Positions 48,888 through 57,130 of a stretch of DNA of 64,000 bases are shown here, one piece after another. How positions within the stretch are numbered: position 1 is the stretch's first letter; each line of letters opens with the position of its first letter. Location of the stretch: positions 1 to 64,000 of IMG/VR virus record IMGVR_UViG_3300032073_000003; one strand, given 5' to 3'. Source of the stretch: a virus. The notes beneath the pieces were generated by a model. That model was not told the origin of the DNA, ran no database searches, and saw only the letters and a program-made list of their open reading frames with translations. Made by a program: the position numbers and the translations under genes.

Positions 48888-49586
48888 TTAATTACTACGT
48901 TCGGCAGCTTGTTGTGTTCTAGTAAATTGATTTCCTGATTCTATATCACCAGCTAAAATACTTACTGCTTCATCAATTATTAATTCTACAATATCATCTT
49001 TAAATTCTGATTCTACTTCTTGATTAGACGTTACTCCCGTGTACGGATTTGTACAGTTAGTAATTTGTATTTGAATGGGTTGTCTATAATATGTAAGAGA
49101 AGCTTCTTCTATATCAAACTTATTGTTTGTATATAAATGAACAGTGTCATCTATTAAAGTAGCAAAAGTTTCTCCCCACTCAAAACTAGGTTGTTTAGAC
49201 TTATCTCTTAAAAGTTGATTAAGATTACCTTCTTCTGCAAGATAAACCGTCATTCTTCTACTATCACAACAATCTTTATTTGCATCAATATCTACACGTT
49301 TCCATTGTAGATAATCTTTAGGTATATTACCTTCATAATAAAGATCTTTCTTATTAATCATTAAAGGTTCATTAATTAACAACTTTTGAAGATCATCTTT
49401 TCTTCTTGTAGATTGTTCATCACCTTCCTTAACAATATTTAGTCCGTGAAGCTGTCTTCTAGTCCATTCAACTTGTGCTTTATTAAATGATTCTACAATT
49501 TGCCAACAAGTTACATTGTCATAATCTTGACTATCTAACTTATTAAGACGTTGTTTTACTTTTATAGTAATAGTGCTATTAAGCAT
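48888..49586 (-). CDS. Ring/connector-type structural protein (232 aa)
   Basis: It resembles head-tail connector proteins: N-terminal helices starting T-I-K-V-K-Q-R-L-N-K-L-D, then P-K-D-Y-L-Q-W-K-R-V, a beta-rich middle with A-S-L-T-Y-Y-R-Q-P, and a C-terminal helix with F-K-D-D-I-V-E-L-I-I-D-E-A-V. This order matches P22 gp4-type and crAss-like ring proteins and two other genes near 37-39 kb. It begins 2 nt after the 95-aa gene. It probably binds under the portal. Assigned by pattern and order. Confidence 0.65.
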   Translation of the reverse strand: MLNSTITIKVKQRLNKLDSQDYDNVTCWQIVESFNKAQVEWTRRQLHGLNIVKEGDEQSTRRKDDLQKLLINEPLMINKKDLYYEGNIPKDYLQWKRVDIDANKDCCDSRRMTVYLAEEGNLNQLLRDKSKQPSFEWGETFATLIDDTVHLYTNNKFDIEEASLTYYRQPIQIQITNCTNPYTGVTSNQEVESEFKDDIVELIIDEAVSILAGDIESGNQFTRTQQAAERSN

Positions 49587-49588
49587 GA

Positions 49589-49876
49589 TTATTTATTTTT
49601 TTTTAATACACTATAATCACCTTTTATAGTTTTTTTAGGAAACTCTTTTTTTACCCATCTACCCGTGTTTCCATTCATTCTAACAAAATCATAACCGGGT
49701 CTCTTAATAGGATCATCTAGACTTCCTAAATGCTTTGTTGTTTTTGTTGTTTGTTTTGGAGGGTCAATTTCTCCACCTCGTCTTGCTTCTCTTGCTTCTC
49801 TAAAAAATTTTAATACTTTAGTAGCATCTGTCTTATTATTTTTCATAGTACGCTTCTTTTGTAAATTTTTGTTCAT
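49589..49876 (-). CDS. Small basic protein (95 aa, or 85 aa from ATG 49846)
   Basis: A Lys/Arg-rich protein without hydrophobic segments; the C-terminal half has G-Y-D-F-V-R-M-N-G-N-T-G-R-W-V-K-K. The first ATG at 49876 overlaps a promoter-like motif (49876-49892), so a transcript from that promoter would start at or after it. M11 at 49846 (M-K-N-N-K-T-D) is therefore the more likely start. It leads directly into the ring-type gene 2 nt downstream. Unknown family; perhaps a head completion or DNA-binding protein. Confidence 0.55.
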   Translation of the reverse strand: MNKNLQKKRTMKNNKTDATKVLKFFREAREARRGGEIDPPKQTTKTTKHLGSLDDPIKRPGYDFVRMNGNTGRWVKKEFPKKTIKGDYSVLKKNK

Positions 49877-49892
49877 ATATTAATATACTAAA
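49876..49892 (-). promoter_or_regulatory. Promoter-like TTTAGTATATTAATATA before small head genes
   Basis: Identical over 17 nt to the element at 20878. It overlaps the first ATG of the 95-aa gene, suggesting that the true start of that gene is downstream (49846). Confidence 0.5.
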
Positions 49893-49914
49893 AAATCATT
49901 AGCATTTCCATCTT

Positions 49915-49957
49915 CTCCTTGCTTTTCTCAAACGGCTGTTTGGATAAATACCTTTAT
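49915..49957 (-). other. Two hairpins in the small-gene gap
   Basis: Minus-strand GATAAATA-AAGG-TATTTATC (8-bp stem) and CAAAC-AGCC-GTTTG (5-bp stem) lie between the 49-aa gene stop and the promoter-like motif. There is no long T-run, so they are weak terminators or RNA-processing or stabilising elements. Confidence 0.4.
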
Positions 49958-50107
49958 TTATCTTTTTCTTAAGGATTTAGCAGAAATAACTTTTTTTACA
50001 GGCCCATCACATCTACAACTATGTTTGCGAATAGCACCACCACTTATATATTTAGCACCACCACATTTCATCTTATTAGCACCTCCGTATTTCATATATG
50101 TTTTCAT
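49958..50107 (-). CDS. Gly/Lys-rich miniprotein with KYGGA repeats (49 aa)
   Basis: This very small frame starts 6 nt after the stop of the preceding 40-aa gene. It has three repeats (K-Y-G-G-A, K-C-G-G-A, I-S-G-G-A), then a basic C-terminus with H-S-C-R-C. Three Cys and a His could bind metal. It is followed by two hairpins (49915-49957). The tight fit with neighbours and the repeat structure suggest a real gene. Function unknown. Confidence 0.5.
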   Translation of the reverse strand: MKTYMKYGGANKMKCGGAKYISGGAIRKHSCRCDGPVKKVISAKSLRKR

Positions 50108-50113
50108 AACTAT

Positions 50114-50236
50114 TTATTTTTTAAATTTAAATAAAGACCCCCATTTTTTGGGAGCCTTTTTAGTTGGTTTAACACATTCTTTTTTTAAACAGTTAATAGA
50201 TAAATATATTAAACTGTTACTTAAATTTTCTATCAT
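50114..50236 (-). CDS. Small basic protein (40 aa)
   Basis: It starts immediately after the stop of the 338-aa gene (TAAATG). Its product begins M-I-E-N-L-S-N-S-L-I-Y and ends with basic and aromatic residues (K-K-W-G-S-L-F-K-F-K-K). It might be a small amphipathic or membrane-associated peptide. Supported only by its position and gapless arrangement. Confidence 0.45.
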   Translation of the reverse strand: MIENLSNSLIYLSINCLKKECVKPTKKAPKKWGSLFKFKK

Positions 50237-51253
50237 TTATAAATTCCAATATTTTTCACAAGCTTCAGTAAGATCATTTAAAACATCTTCATGAAGTGGA
50301 TTTTTTAAATGTTCAATGACATCAGATACATTTCTTCCAAGTAAATTTTGCGTTTTCATATGATAGATATAACCATCAGATTTAGGAGCAATATATTTAA
50401 AGAAACTAGAATCTCTAACTATTGATTTAATTTTTAAAGTTTCCATGTCAAGTTTAGTTGCTTCAATAAAAGATTTTGCAGCTCTTTCCTTATTAGACTC
50501 CGCACCATCTCCTGAAATATGTCTATCCATATTTTCATATATAACATCTCTAGGAGTAGATTTTTTATATTGAGCACTTTGAGTATCAACAACTTTAGCA
50601 ATATAAAATAACTTAGTACTATTTTTATCATATAATTTTTGTAATTCAGAGTAAGCTTTATTTCTAAGTTTTTTATACTCAGTTCTTACCATTACAGTTT
50701 CTTCTTCTTTATCTAAATAAAATTTTGGAGGAGTAGCTTGAGATCTTGCATCATCATAACTTTTTGCTATCATAGCAAATCCACCTGCTTCTATTGCATG
50801 TAGTTTAATCCTATCAAATGGTTTTTTAGGATTTAAATACAATGGTTCATTACCGCAAGAAATATCTATTTTATTCCAAAATTCTTTATTATCAGGTTTT
50901 AGTAAAGTAACTTTATTCCAAAAATCTTTATCTTCAGCATCAATAATATTTGATGCTAATTCTTTTTCTAATTCAGCAACTGATTCTCTAATCTGTCTCA
51001 CTCTAGCTTCCTTATCTTCAGAATTCATTGTTTTTATTTCTGGAGCAAATTCATTAAGTCCTGTTACATACCTAATTACTCCATTAATATCTAAACAAGC
51101 TAATTGTTCATTATGAGTTACCCCATCAAATAAACTCATACCATAGTCTTCTAATCCCATGTTTGTAGCTTGTTGATCAAAATACGGTCTTACTGCAATA
51201 GAAGTTTTTCTATTACTAGCCGTTTCTACCATTGTAAAGTGTTCTGTTTCCAT
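50237..51253 (-). CDS. Conserved head protein downstream of MCP (338 aa)
   Basis: It follows the major capsid gene and its terminator, a position that holds a conserved head-associated protein in crAss-like genomes. The product is mixed alpha/beta with a coiled-coil-like stretch near residues 80-105 (E-A-R-V-R-Q-I-R-E-S-V-A-E-L-E-K-E-L) and several Lys/Glu-rich helices. No catalytic motif or membrane segment is visible. The start codon has the leader ATAAAAAACCAACAAAATG, almost identical to that of the Zn-ribbon miniprotein. It may be a capsid accessory or head fibre-binding protein. Confidence 0.6.
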   Translation of the reverse strand: METEHFTMVETASNRKTSIAVRPYFDQQATNMGLEDYGMSLFDGVTHNEQLACLDINGVIRYVTGLNEFAPEIKTMNSEDKEARVRQIRESVAELEKELASNIIDAEDKDFWNKVTLLKPDNKEFWNKIDISCGNEPLYLNPKKPFDRIKLHAIEAGGFAMIAKSYDDARSQATPPKFYLDKEEETVMVRTEYKKLRNKAYSELQKLYDKNSTKLFYIAKVVDTQSAQYKKSTPRDVIYENMDRHISGDGAESNKERAAKSFIEATKLDMETLKIKSIVRDSSFFKYIAPKSDGYIYHMKTQNLLGRNVSDVIEHLKNPLHEDVLNDLTEACEKYWNL

Positions 51254-51270
51254 TTTGTTGGTTTTTTATT
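51254..51270 (-). promoter_or_regulatory. Conserved translation leader AAAAACCAACAAA
   Basis: ATAAAAAACCAACAAA directly precedes ATG here. The same leader lies before the Zn-ribbon miniprotein (46333-46348), and a near copy (AAAACCAACAAC) lies before the scaffold gene (54269-54282). No Shine-Dalgarno sequence is present. Confidence 0.45.
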
Positions 51271-51283
51271 ATTTTTATTTATT

Positions 51284-51318
51284 AAAAAAAAAGGAGGAGT
51301 ACTTTACCCCTCCTTTTT
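51284..51318 (-). terminator. Rho-independent terminator after the MCP gene
   Basis: The minus-strand sequence AAAAAGGAGGGG pairs with CTCCTCCTTTTT (one G-T) around a 7-nt loop, with a T-run behind it. It lies 22 nt after the MCP stop. It is symmetrical enough to work on both strands. Confidence 0.8.
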
Positions 51319-51339
51319 AGATTGTGCTATATTCTATTA

Positions 51340-52956
51340 TTAGAATGAACCTCCCGTTACTGGGTTTCTCATTACAATTTTAAGAACCTTAGTTGGATCT
51401 TTTACCCATATTGCAGGCATTGTTTGAGACATCATTACTCTGTATCCATTAAATTGTCCTGAAGACTGGAATCCTTGAGAACGTCCCATATAATCCATTG
51501 TACCATTTTGATACCACCATTTTAATTGATTATCCCAAGATAGTTTCAATAAGAAAATGTTATCATTAGTATTATCAGTAATATCAAAGATAATAAATGA
51601 ATAAGATGATAATGGGAATCCGTCAATAATAGGATTTTCAATATCATTTGTATGAACATTATCAAATGCTGGGTTTAATACAAACTTAACATTAGCTAAA
51701 AAAGGAATTACATATGAAGTGTAAGAGAATCCAAAGTTTAAATCCATTCCTTTACCAGTAATAGCACCGATATCAGCAGCTTGGATTACAAGACCTGAAG
51801 CAACAGCTTCTCTCTTAATAGCTTCATTTACCATTCTCATTCCTCCCATACCAGTTTGTACAATTAATGATCTGTTTGGATCTGGACCTTGAAATTCAAC
51901 TTTACCATTAAAGAAGTTATAAATTTCTCCACGGAATAATTCAAGAGTAAAGTTATTTTTGTTATATACTCTTTTAAATGAATTGTCTAATTGTCTCCAA
52001 AGACCAACTGATAATCTCATATCATCTGGACCATCTTGACGTAGTCTACCACCTTGACCCCACATTAAGTAAGATTCAATATCAGATGCAACTTTTGACA
52101 AGTGAGCTGATTCCATTGCAGTTAAAAAAGTTCTAGAAAGATCTCCATTATCAAAAGCTTTCTTTACTTTATCTTTACCCATTACCTTAACCATATCTTC
52201 TAAAGAAGAAACAGAAGGATCCATAGTTTCACCAAAATTTCTCCAGATTTCAGTTACAGGAACTGTACCATCTGCATTCATTCCTCCTTTGATCATAAGA
52301 TCAGCTCTAGAAGAAACAGAATAATGAACATGAGCTTCAGCACCACCTACATAGTTGTAGAATTCACGGAAACCAGTTCTTGTTGTAATATCAGAGAATC
52401 TTTCTCCATATTCACCTCTAGCAGAACCTTTACGGAATATTTTTGTACCGTTTTCAAGAAATTTAGCATCTAAAAATCTAAAGTTATCATTGTTTACTAG
52501 TTGAACAGTATAGATAAATCCATCTCCTACTGGAAGGATATCTTCATCTGTTACGTACATTTCAACTCCGTTATATTTGTCATAAGTGATAATATCACCA
52601 TGTCCAAACTCACGTCTGCTTAATTTAATACGAAATGTTGAACCATCTGTACCAAGTACAGCTGTAGGATCTTCAATATTTTCAATAATATAAGGAAGAT
52701 CATTGGTAGTTGGTGTTTGCCATTTATACTCTCCACGAGCATTATCTACCATAATTACGTTCTTTCCACCAAAGCTAGACATTTGATAAAGAGGCATTTC
52801 TACTTTCTGAGCCATTGCCCATAAGTCTACTGGACCTAAGTCCATTGGTTCTGCATCTTTTAACATGTTAACCAAGTGATAAGAATCTACGTGTGAACTT
52901 GCATTGTAAGCTGTATCCCGTAGAAAGATACCATTGTTTAAAACTGGAGTTGCCAT
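51340..52956 (-). CDS. Major capsid protein (538 aa)
   Basis: It occupies the MCP position of crAss-like phages, after an acidic scaffold-like protein and before a strong terminator. The N-terminus (M-A-T-P-V-L-N-N-G-I-F-L-R-D-T-A) and the length fit the Crassvirales MCP family, which has the HK97 fold. The sequence shows mixed alpha/beta content with Gly, Asn and Phe, and the motif D-P-N-R-S-L-I-V-Q-T-G-M-G-G. Codons look comparatively well-balanced for such AT-rich DNA, as expected for a highly expressed gene. Short distance (28 nt) to the scaffold gene. There is no visible processing site, so I cannot say whether the N-terminus is cleaved. Confidence 0.82.
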   Translation of the reverse strand: MATPVLNNGIFLRDTAYNASSHVDSYHLVNMLKDAEPMDLGPVDLWAMAQKVEMPLYQMSSFGGKNVIMVDNARGEYKWQTPTTNDLPYIIENIEDPTAVLGTDGSTFRIKLSRREFGHGDIITYDKYNGVEMYVTDEDILPVGDGFIYTVQLVNNDNFRFLDAKFLENGTKIFRKGSARGEYGERFSDITTRTGFREFYNYVGGAEAHVHYSVSSRADLMIKGGMNADGTVPVTEIWRNFGETMDPSVSSLEDMVKVMGKDKVKKAFDNGDLSRTFLTAMESAHLSKVASDIESYLMWGQGGRLRQDGPDDMRLSVGLWRQLDNSFKRVYNKNNFTLELFRGEIYNFFNGKVEFQGPDPNRSLIVQTGMGGMRMVNEAIKREAVASGLVIQAADIGAITGKGMDLNFGFSYTSYVIPFLANVKFVLNPAFDNVHTNDIENPIIDGFPLSSYSFIIFDITDNTNDNIFLLKLSWDNQLKWWYQNGTMDYMGRSQGFQSSGQFNGYRVMMSQTMPAIWVKDPTKVLKIVMRNPVTGGSF

Positions 52957-52984
52957 TGTTTATTTTGTTTTTATTTGTTACTAA

Positions 52985-54268
52985 TTAAAATCTCTTAAAC
53001 ATATTATTTTTAGAGATTGTTCTTTTATTTGTTTTACTAGATTTTCTAGTAGGAGTTGTTTTCTCATATTCATTACTTATAGAAGAAGAAGTTCTTTTTC
53101 TAGACTGTTCAGTTTTTAATTGTCTTACAGTTTTTTCTACAGCCTGTTTTCCTCCTTGATTTCTTACTTTAGTTTTATATCCATTTGGATCTGCTAATAA
53201 CCAAAGTGCTTCTGCAATAAGATCGTGTCTAGGTTCTACAAATTGATACTTTTCTAATAAATGACCTAACAAGTTTGTATTTTTACCAGATATAGAAGGA
53301 TAATTAGGTTGAACTAATCCTGAAAATAATAATCCTTGAACTTTTTTATCAAGTTTTAAACCTCCAATTGTACCATTAGCTAAAGTACTATAAACATTTT
53401 CTTGATATACTTTTGCTTGCTCTGCTTGTTGTTCTTTTTTATACTCTTGCTCTGCTAATTGTTTACCAATAATTTGCTCTTGCATAGCATCTAATTTAGG
53501 TTTAAATTGATTAGCTTTTTGCTCAAGTCTATCTAAATCTTTCCAATCAACAATTTCTTGTTCAACTTCTTCAGGAGTACCAAATCCTGTTGCATTTAAA
53601 TATTGTCTTGCAATTTCTGCTTGATCATATTCATTAGTTACATCAAGTTGTCTCATTTCTTCAACTTGTGCTAATGTTCTAAATAATCCTTTAAGATCAT
53701 TACCACCATCAGCAACATATTTAGCGGCTACTTGAAGTTCTTCTGGTAATGATTGAAAAAACTCTTGAGGTAAACTTTGTGCTACTTTGTTTTCTCTTTC
53801 TTGAAAATTTGCCTCAAACAACTCTCTAAAGTCTTTAGCAGAATATTCATCAATAGGTTTATCATCATCAAATGCAAACAAAGTACCTTCTTCAATCATT
53901 TTATAAGCTAGATCTACTAAGCCACTTTTATCAGTCTTACGTCTACCAGATTTAGATTCTTCATCTTCTTGTGAAGTAATTGCATCATCTAGTTCATCAA
54001 TAGTATCTTGAACTTCAGATTCAGTAATCACTGGTTTTACTTCTTCTTCCATTTCTGCTGTAGTAGTTTTTACTTCTTCAGCAGGATTGTCAATGAACGT
54101 AGTATCAACAGGCTTTTCAGTATCAAAGACTGTTTTCTTTTCTTCTTCTGGAAGCATTACACTTTCTGCACCTGGCATTCCAAAAATCTCATCAATATTT
54201 ACATCTACTTGTTCTACCGTTGTAGAATCTTGTATTGCCTCTTCTGACATTGTTTCGTTTTCATTCAT
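52985..54268 (-). CDS. Probable scaffold protein (427 aa)
   Basis: A strongly acidic and Glu/Gln-rich protein between portal and MCP, the usual place for a scaffold. The first 110 residues are very acidic and likely disordered. A long Glu/Gln/Lys-rich coiled-coil-like part follows, around residues 240-300 (D-L-D-R-L-E-Q-K-A-N-Q-F, E-Q-Q-A-E-Q-A-K-V). The C-terminus is basic (R-T-S-S-S, K-S-S-K-T-N-K-R-T), which in scaffolds often contacts the capsid protein. The promoter-like motif at 54287-54303 lies 19 nt upstream, so the scaffold and MCP genes form one unit ended by the terminator at 51284-51318. Confidence 0.65.
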   Translation of the reverse strand: MNENETMSEEAIQDSTTVEQVDVNIDEIFGMPGAESVMLPEEEKKTVFDTEKPVDTTFIDNPAEEVKTTTAEMEEEVKPVITESEVQDTIDELDDAITSQEDEESKSGRRKTDKSGLVDLAYKMIEEGTLFAFDDDKPIDEYSAKDFRELFEANFQERENKVAQSLPQEFFQSLPEELQVAAKYVADGGNDLKGLFRTLAQVEEMRQLDVTNEYDQAEIARQYLNATGFGTPEEVEQEIVDWKDLDRLEQKANQFKPKLDAMQEQIIGKQLAEQEYKKEQQAEQAKVYQENVYSTLANGTIGGLKLDKKVQGLLFSGLVQPNYPSISGKNTNLLGHLLEKYQFVEPRHDLIAEALWLLADPNGYKTKVRNQGGKQAVEKTVRQLKTEQSRKRTSSSISNEYEKTTPTRKSSKTNKRTISKNNMFKRF

Positions 54269-54286
54269 GTTGTTGGTTTTATATTA

Positions 54287-54303
54287 TACATTAATATACT
54301 AAA
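54287..54303 (-). promoter_or_regulatory. Promoter-like TTTAGTATATTAATGTA before scaffold-MCP
   Basis: Same core (TTTAGTATATTAAT) as at 20878 and 49876, here 19 nt upstream of the scaffold start. The unit ends with the terminator at 51284-51318. Confidence 0.5.
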
Positions 54304-54380
54304 TAAATATTTATCTAGTACTACAATAAACTTCAAAAATTTAAAATATTTTAAAAAAAAACCGCAATATATAGCTAAGT

Positions 54381-57125
54381 CTAATTATTGTTTTTTGGTT
54401 TGACATCATATTTATTTTTATTCTCTTGTGCAATTTGTAATTGTTTATCTGCAATTTCTTTTTGAGTTTGTAGTTTTTCTCTTTCAAGTTGGTTTTTTTG
54501 AGATTGAATAACCATTCTATTAGACTCTTTATCTCTTTGAAGATTTGCCTGGTCTTCATATTGTTCACTATTTCTAATATCTTGCATAGCATCTTTAAAG
54601 TCAGATTCCATATTTTGATTAATATCTGATGCAGAACCATAACCAGCAGCTCTGATTTCTGCAACTAAGATATCTCTTTGTCTATCTTTTTCATTTTCAG
54701 CCATTTCACTATCAATCTTCATTTGTTCTATCTGCTGTTGTTGCTGTTGTTCTTGCTGCTGCATTTGCTGTTGTTGTTGCATTTGCTGCTGTTGTTGTTG
54801 CTGTTGTTTTTGTTCTGAATCTTTAAGTGCAAGGTTTAAAGAAGCTAATGAATCTGACTGAACAACTTTACCAAGATCATATATACTAGCACCTGTAGTA
54901 TTATTTTGAAGAGCCATTTGTTTTAGTTGCTCTAATACAGCTCTATGATTTGCATTTGTACTAATAGATATATTTAAATCTCTTAGTAAAAGATCTGTAC
55001 CATTTATTTCAAAATTTACTTTTTCATCTGCTGATGTTATATATGTAAGTCTTGCAGATGGTTTTGTAGAATTATAATATTGAGCTAAGTTAGTTCTCAT
55101 TTCGTGAACTCTAGGCATAAGATAATCACAATGTTGTATAAAGAACATTTCTGTTTGAGCATATGATGCTTGCATTGCTTGTTCTACACCAGTAGCTGTT
55201 GTTTGAGATAATTGTTGACCCATTCTTTGTGGATTAACCCCTATTACTTCATATGCTTGACCTTTAAAATAATTAGCTAATTGTATTCTACCCATTAATC
55301 TATTAGTCTGTTCTAAATCTAATTTTTGAAAATGATTAAAGTTTAATGCATTTTCTGTATTTGTAATAGAAGTATCTAAAGGAAGCATTTGAAAATTTTT
55401 CATTGCAACATATGCTTTAGCATAATTACCTTTACCCCAATCTTCTCCTAAAGAATGTCTTGGTAAACTATTTTGATCAAGCATAATTACTGTACCTAAT
55501 TCATCTACTAATATATCTGCAATTTGATTATTTACAATATTGTATCCAATTTGATATGGTTTCATTAAATCAATTAAAGCTGTAGACTTTGTATTTCTAT
55601 CTGAAAATACTGAACCTTCTATAGGTATTTTACATCCATATAAACTACTTTCACCTTTAAATTGAAATTTTAAAGGTCCCATATTATTTTTATTTATACC
55701 AATATAAATTGGAGCAAATCCTCCTGGATTATTCATACCCCAAAAAGATGGAATATTTGGTCCAATTTTTACACCACCCCAAGTTTCATTAATCCAAATC
55801 CAATCTATATGTTCACCAAATAATAAATTATTTTTATCTTTGTTTTTAAATAATCTATTATCATATATTGGTTTATCTGTTATTTTATAATCTTCAGATA
55901 TAATTTCATTTGTTACTTCTCCTTCTTCAGTAATTTTAGTTAAATGTCCTACTTTTCTTTGAGATTTCCAATATGTAGTTGTAACTCTTAATAAATATGC
56001 AGTACCTTCATCTTGATAATCTTCACTTTCACCTAAGATTTGAGTTACTATATCAGAACCATCTAATATATTACCACTCATAAAAGATGTATATTGTCTA
56101 TATGCAAGTGATGGCATATTAGTATTCCATTCATGAGATTTTGTAGCATCATAAAAAGAACCATCATTTTGCTGACCTCCAATGTTATATCCAGCAGATC
56201 TTATTGGATATACTGCCTCTAATGCTTCATGTTGTTCTTCTGTAAGTATATGACCATATTTATCTATTACATCTGATACTGTAAGCATATCAGTTTTACC
56301 AGCCCAATTAGAATCAGATATATATCTAATATCCGGAGACTTATGGTAAAATGTAAGTACTGGGTTCCATAATTCAACATCATAATCATCTTCCATCATG
56401 TGAAAGTGCCAAAATTCTCTATCTGTAATAAGCATGTCACGGAAAGCTCTTTCTTCCAATTCATCCATACGGAATCTTTCTACATCTACTTTATGTTGAT
56501 GATCGGCCCATTGTTCTATCATTGACCTATAATCTTTTTTAAAGAATTGTTCAATTTCAGGTAATGATTTTAAACTTTCAGGTTGTAATTGTTGTTGAGC
56601 TTCTTCTGAATTAGGGTCTAATCCTTGTTCAAGCATTGCCGCTAACATTTTAGTTGCAGCATCTGCCATTAAAGTTTGTTCTACTTGACCTTTTTTTTGC
56701 TCAAGCATTTCATTATAAGAATAATCATCAACAGCTCTGTAACTTAATCTAGAAGATCTTTTAGCAAATTCAGCAGTAAGTACATTAACAACATTAGGAA
56801 TAATTGGATAAAATTTTAGCTCTAATGCAGATTCATCTTCTTTAGTTAAAAGTTCTACTACATCTCTATATTCATTATCTTCTTCAATTATATAATCAGA
56901 TCTATCTATAATACCTTTTGCAAGTTTGTAGTTTTTCATTAACCTTCTTGCATTTCTTCTGATTTGTTTTAATCCTTGCCATTCTAACCAATCCATGTTC
57001 CATGCCGCCCATTCTTCATCTTTACTTTTTTTTGGTAAAAACTGTAAAGGTTGAGTAATACTACCCATTCTATTTTGCTTTACTTTAGCACCTTTTTTAA
57101 GTTGCATTGCATTAAGTACTTGCAT
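54381..57125 (-). CDS. Portal protein (914 aa)
   Basis: Located directly after TerL (5 nt), with the length and N-terminal style of crAss-like portals. The N-terminal core is alpha/beta with many Tyr, Trp and Asp residues (for example A-A-W-N-M-D-W-L-E-W). Residues about 770-820 are almost pure Gln with some Met/Glu (a run coded by CAA/CAG/ATG), followed by a charged coiled-coil C-terminus. In crAss-like portals a long C-terminal helical barrel lines the channel; the Gln-rich part may lie there. It probably forms the dodecameric DNA gate and binds the ring proteins. Confidence 0.82.
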   Translation of the reverse strand: MQVLNAMQLKKGAKVKQNRMGSITQPLQFLPKKSKDEEWAAWNMDWLEWQGLKQIRRNARRLMKNYKLAKGIIDRSDYIIEEDNEYRDVVELLTKEDESALELKFYPIIPNVVNVLTAEFAKRSSRLSYRAVDDYSYNEMLEQKKGQVEQTLMADAATKMLAAMLEQGLDPNSEEAQQQLQPESLKSLPEIEQFFKKDYRSMIEQWADHQHKVDVERFRMDELEERAFRDMLITDREFWHFHMMEDDYDVELWNPVLTFYHKSPDIRYISDSNWAGKTDMLTVSDVIDKYGHILTEEQHEALEAVYPIRSAGYNIGGQQNDGSFYDATKSHEWNTNMPSLAYRQYTSFMSGNILDGSDIVTQILGESEDYQDEGTAYLLRVTTTYWKSQRKVGHLTKITEEGEVTNEIISEDYKITDKPIYDNRLFKNKDKNNLLFGEHIDWIWINETWGGVKIGPNIPSFWGMNNPGGFAPIYIGINKNNMGPLKFQFKGESSLYGCKIPIEGSVFSDRNTKSTALIDLMKPYQIGYNIVNNQIADILVDELGTVIMLDQNSLPRHSLGEDWGKGNYAKAYVAMKNFQMLPLDTSITNTENALNFNHFQKLDLEQTNRLMGRIQLANYFKGQAYEVIGVNPQRMGQQLSQTTATGVEQAMQASYAQTEMFFIQHCDYLMPRVHEMRTNLAQYYNSTKPSARLTYITSADEKVNFEINGTDLLLRDLNISISTNANHRAVLEQLKQMALQNNTTGASIYDLGKVVQSDSLASLNLALKDSEQKQQQQQQQQMQQQQQMQQQEQQQQQQIEQMKIDSEMAENEKDRQRDILVAEIRAAGYGSASDINQNMESDFKDAMQDIRNSEQYEDQANLQRDKESNRMVIQSQKNQLEREKLQTQKEIADKQLQIAQENKNKYDVKPKNNN
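54718..54822 (-). repeat. Gln-rich trinucleotide tract in portal gene
   Basis: A tract of CAA/CAG codons with occasional ATG and GAA (on the plus strand TTG/CTG/CAT), encoding Q-Q-Q-Q-M-Q-Q-Q type sequence in the portal C-terminus. Likely prone to length change. Confidence 0.75.
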
Positions 57126-57130
57126 AATTT

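Noticed and set aside
54341-54664. 107-aa minus-strand open frame near the portal end
   Set aside because: It lies in another frame over the portal C-terminus; its composition reflects the A-rich coding sequence.
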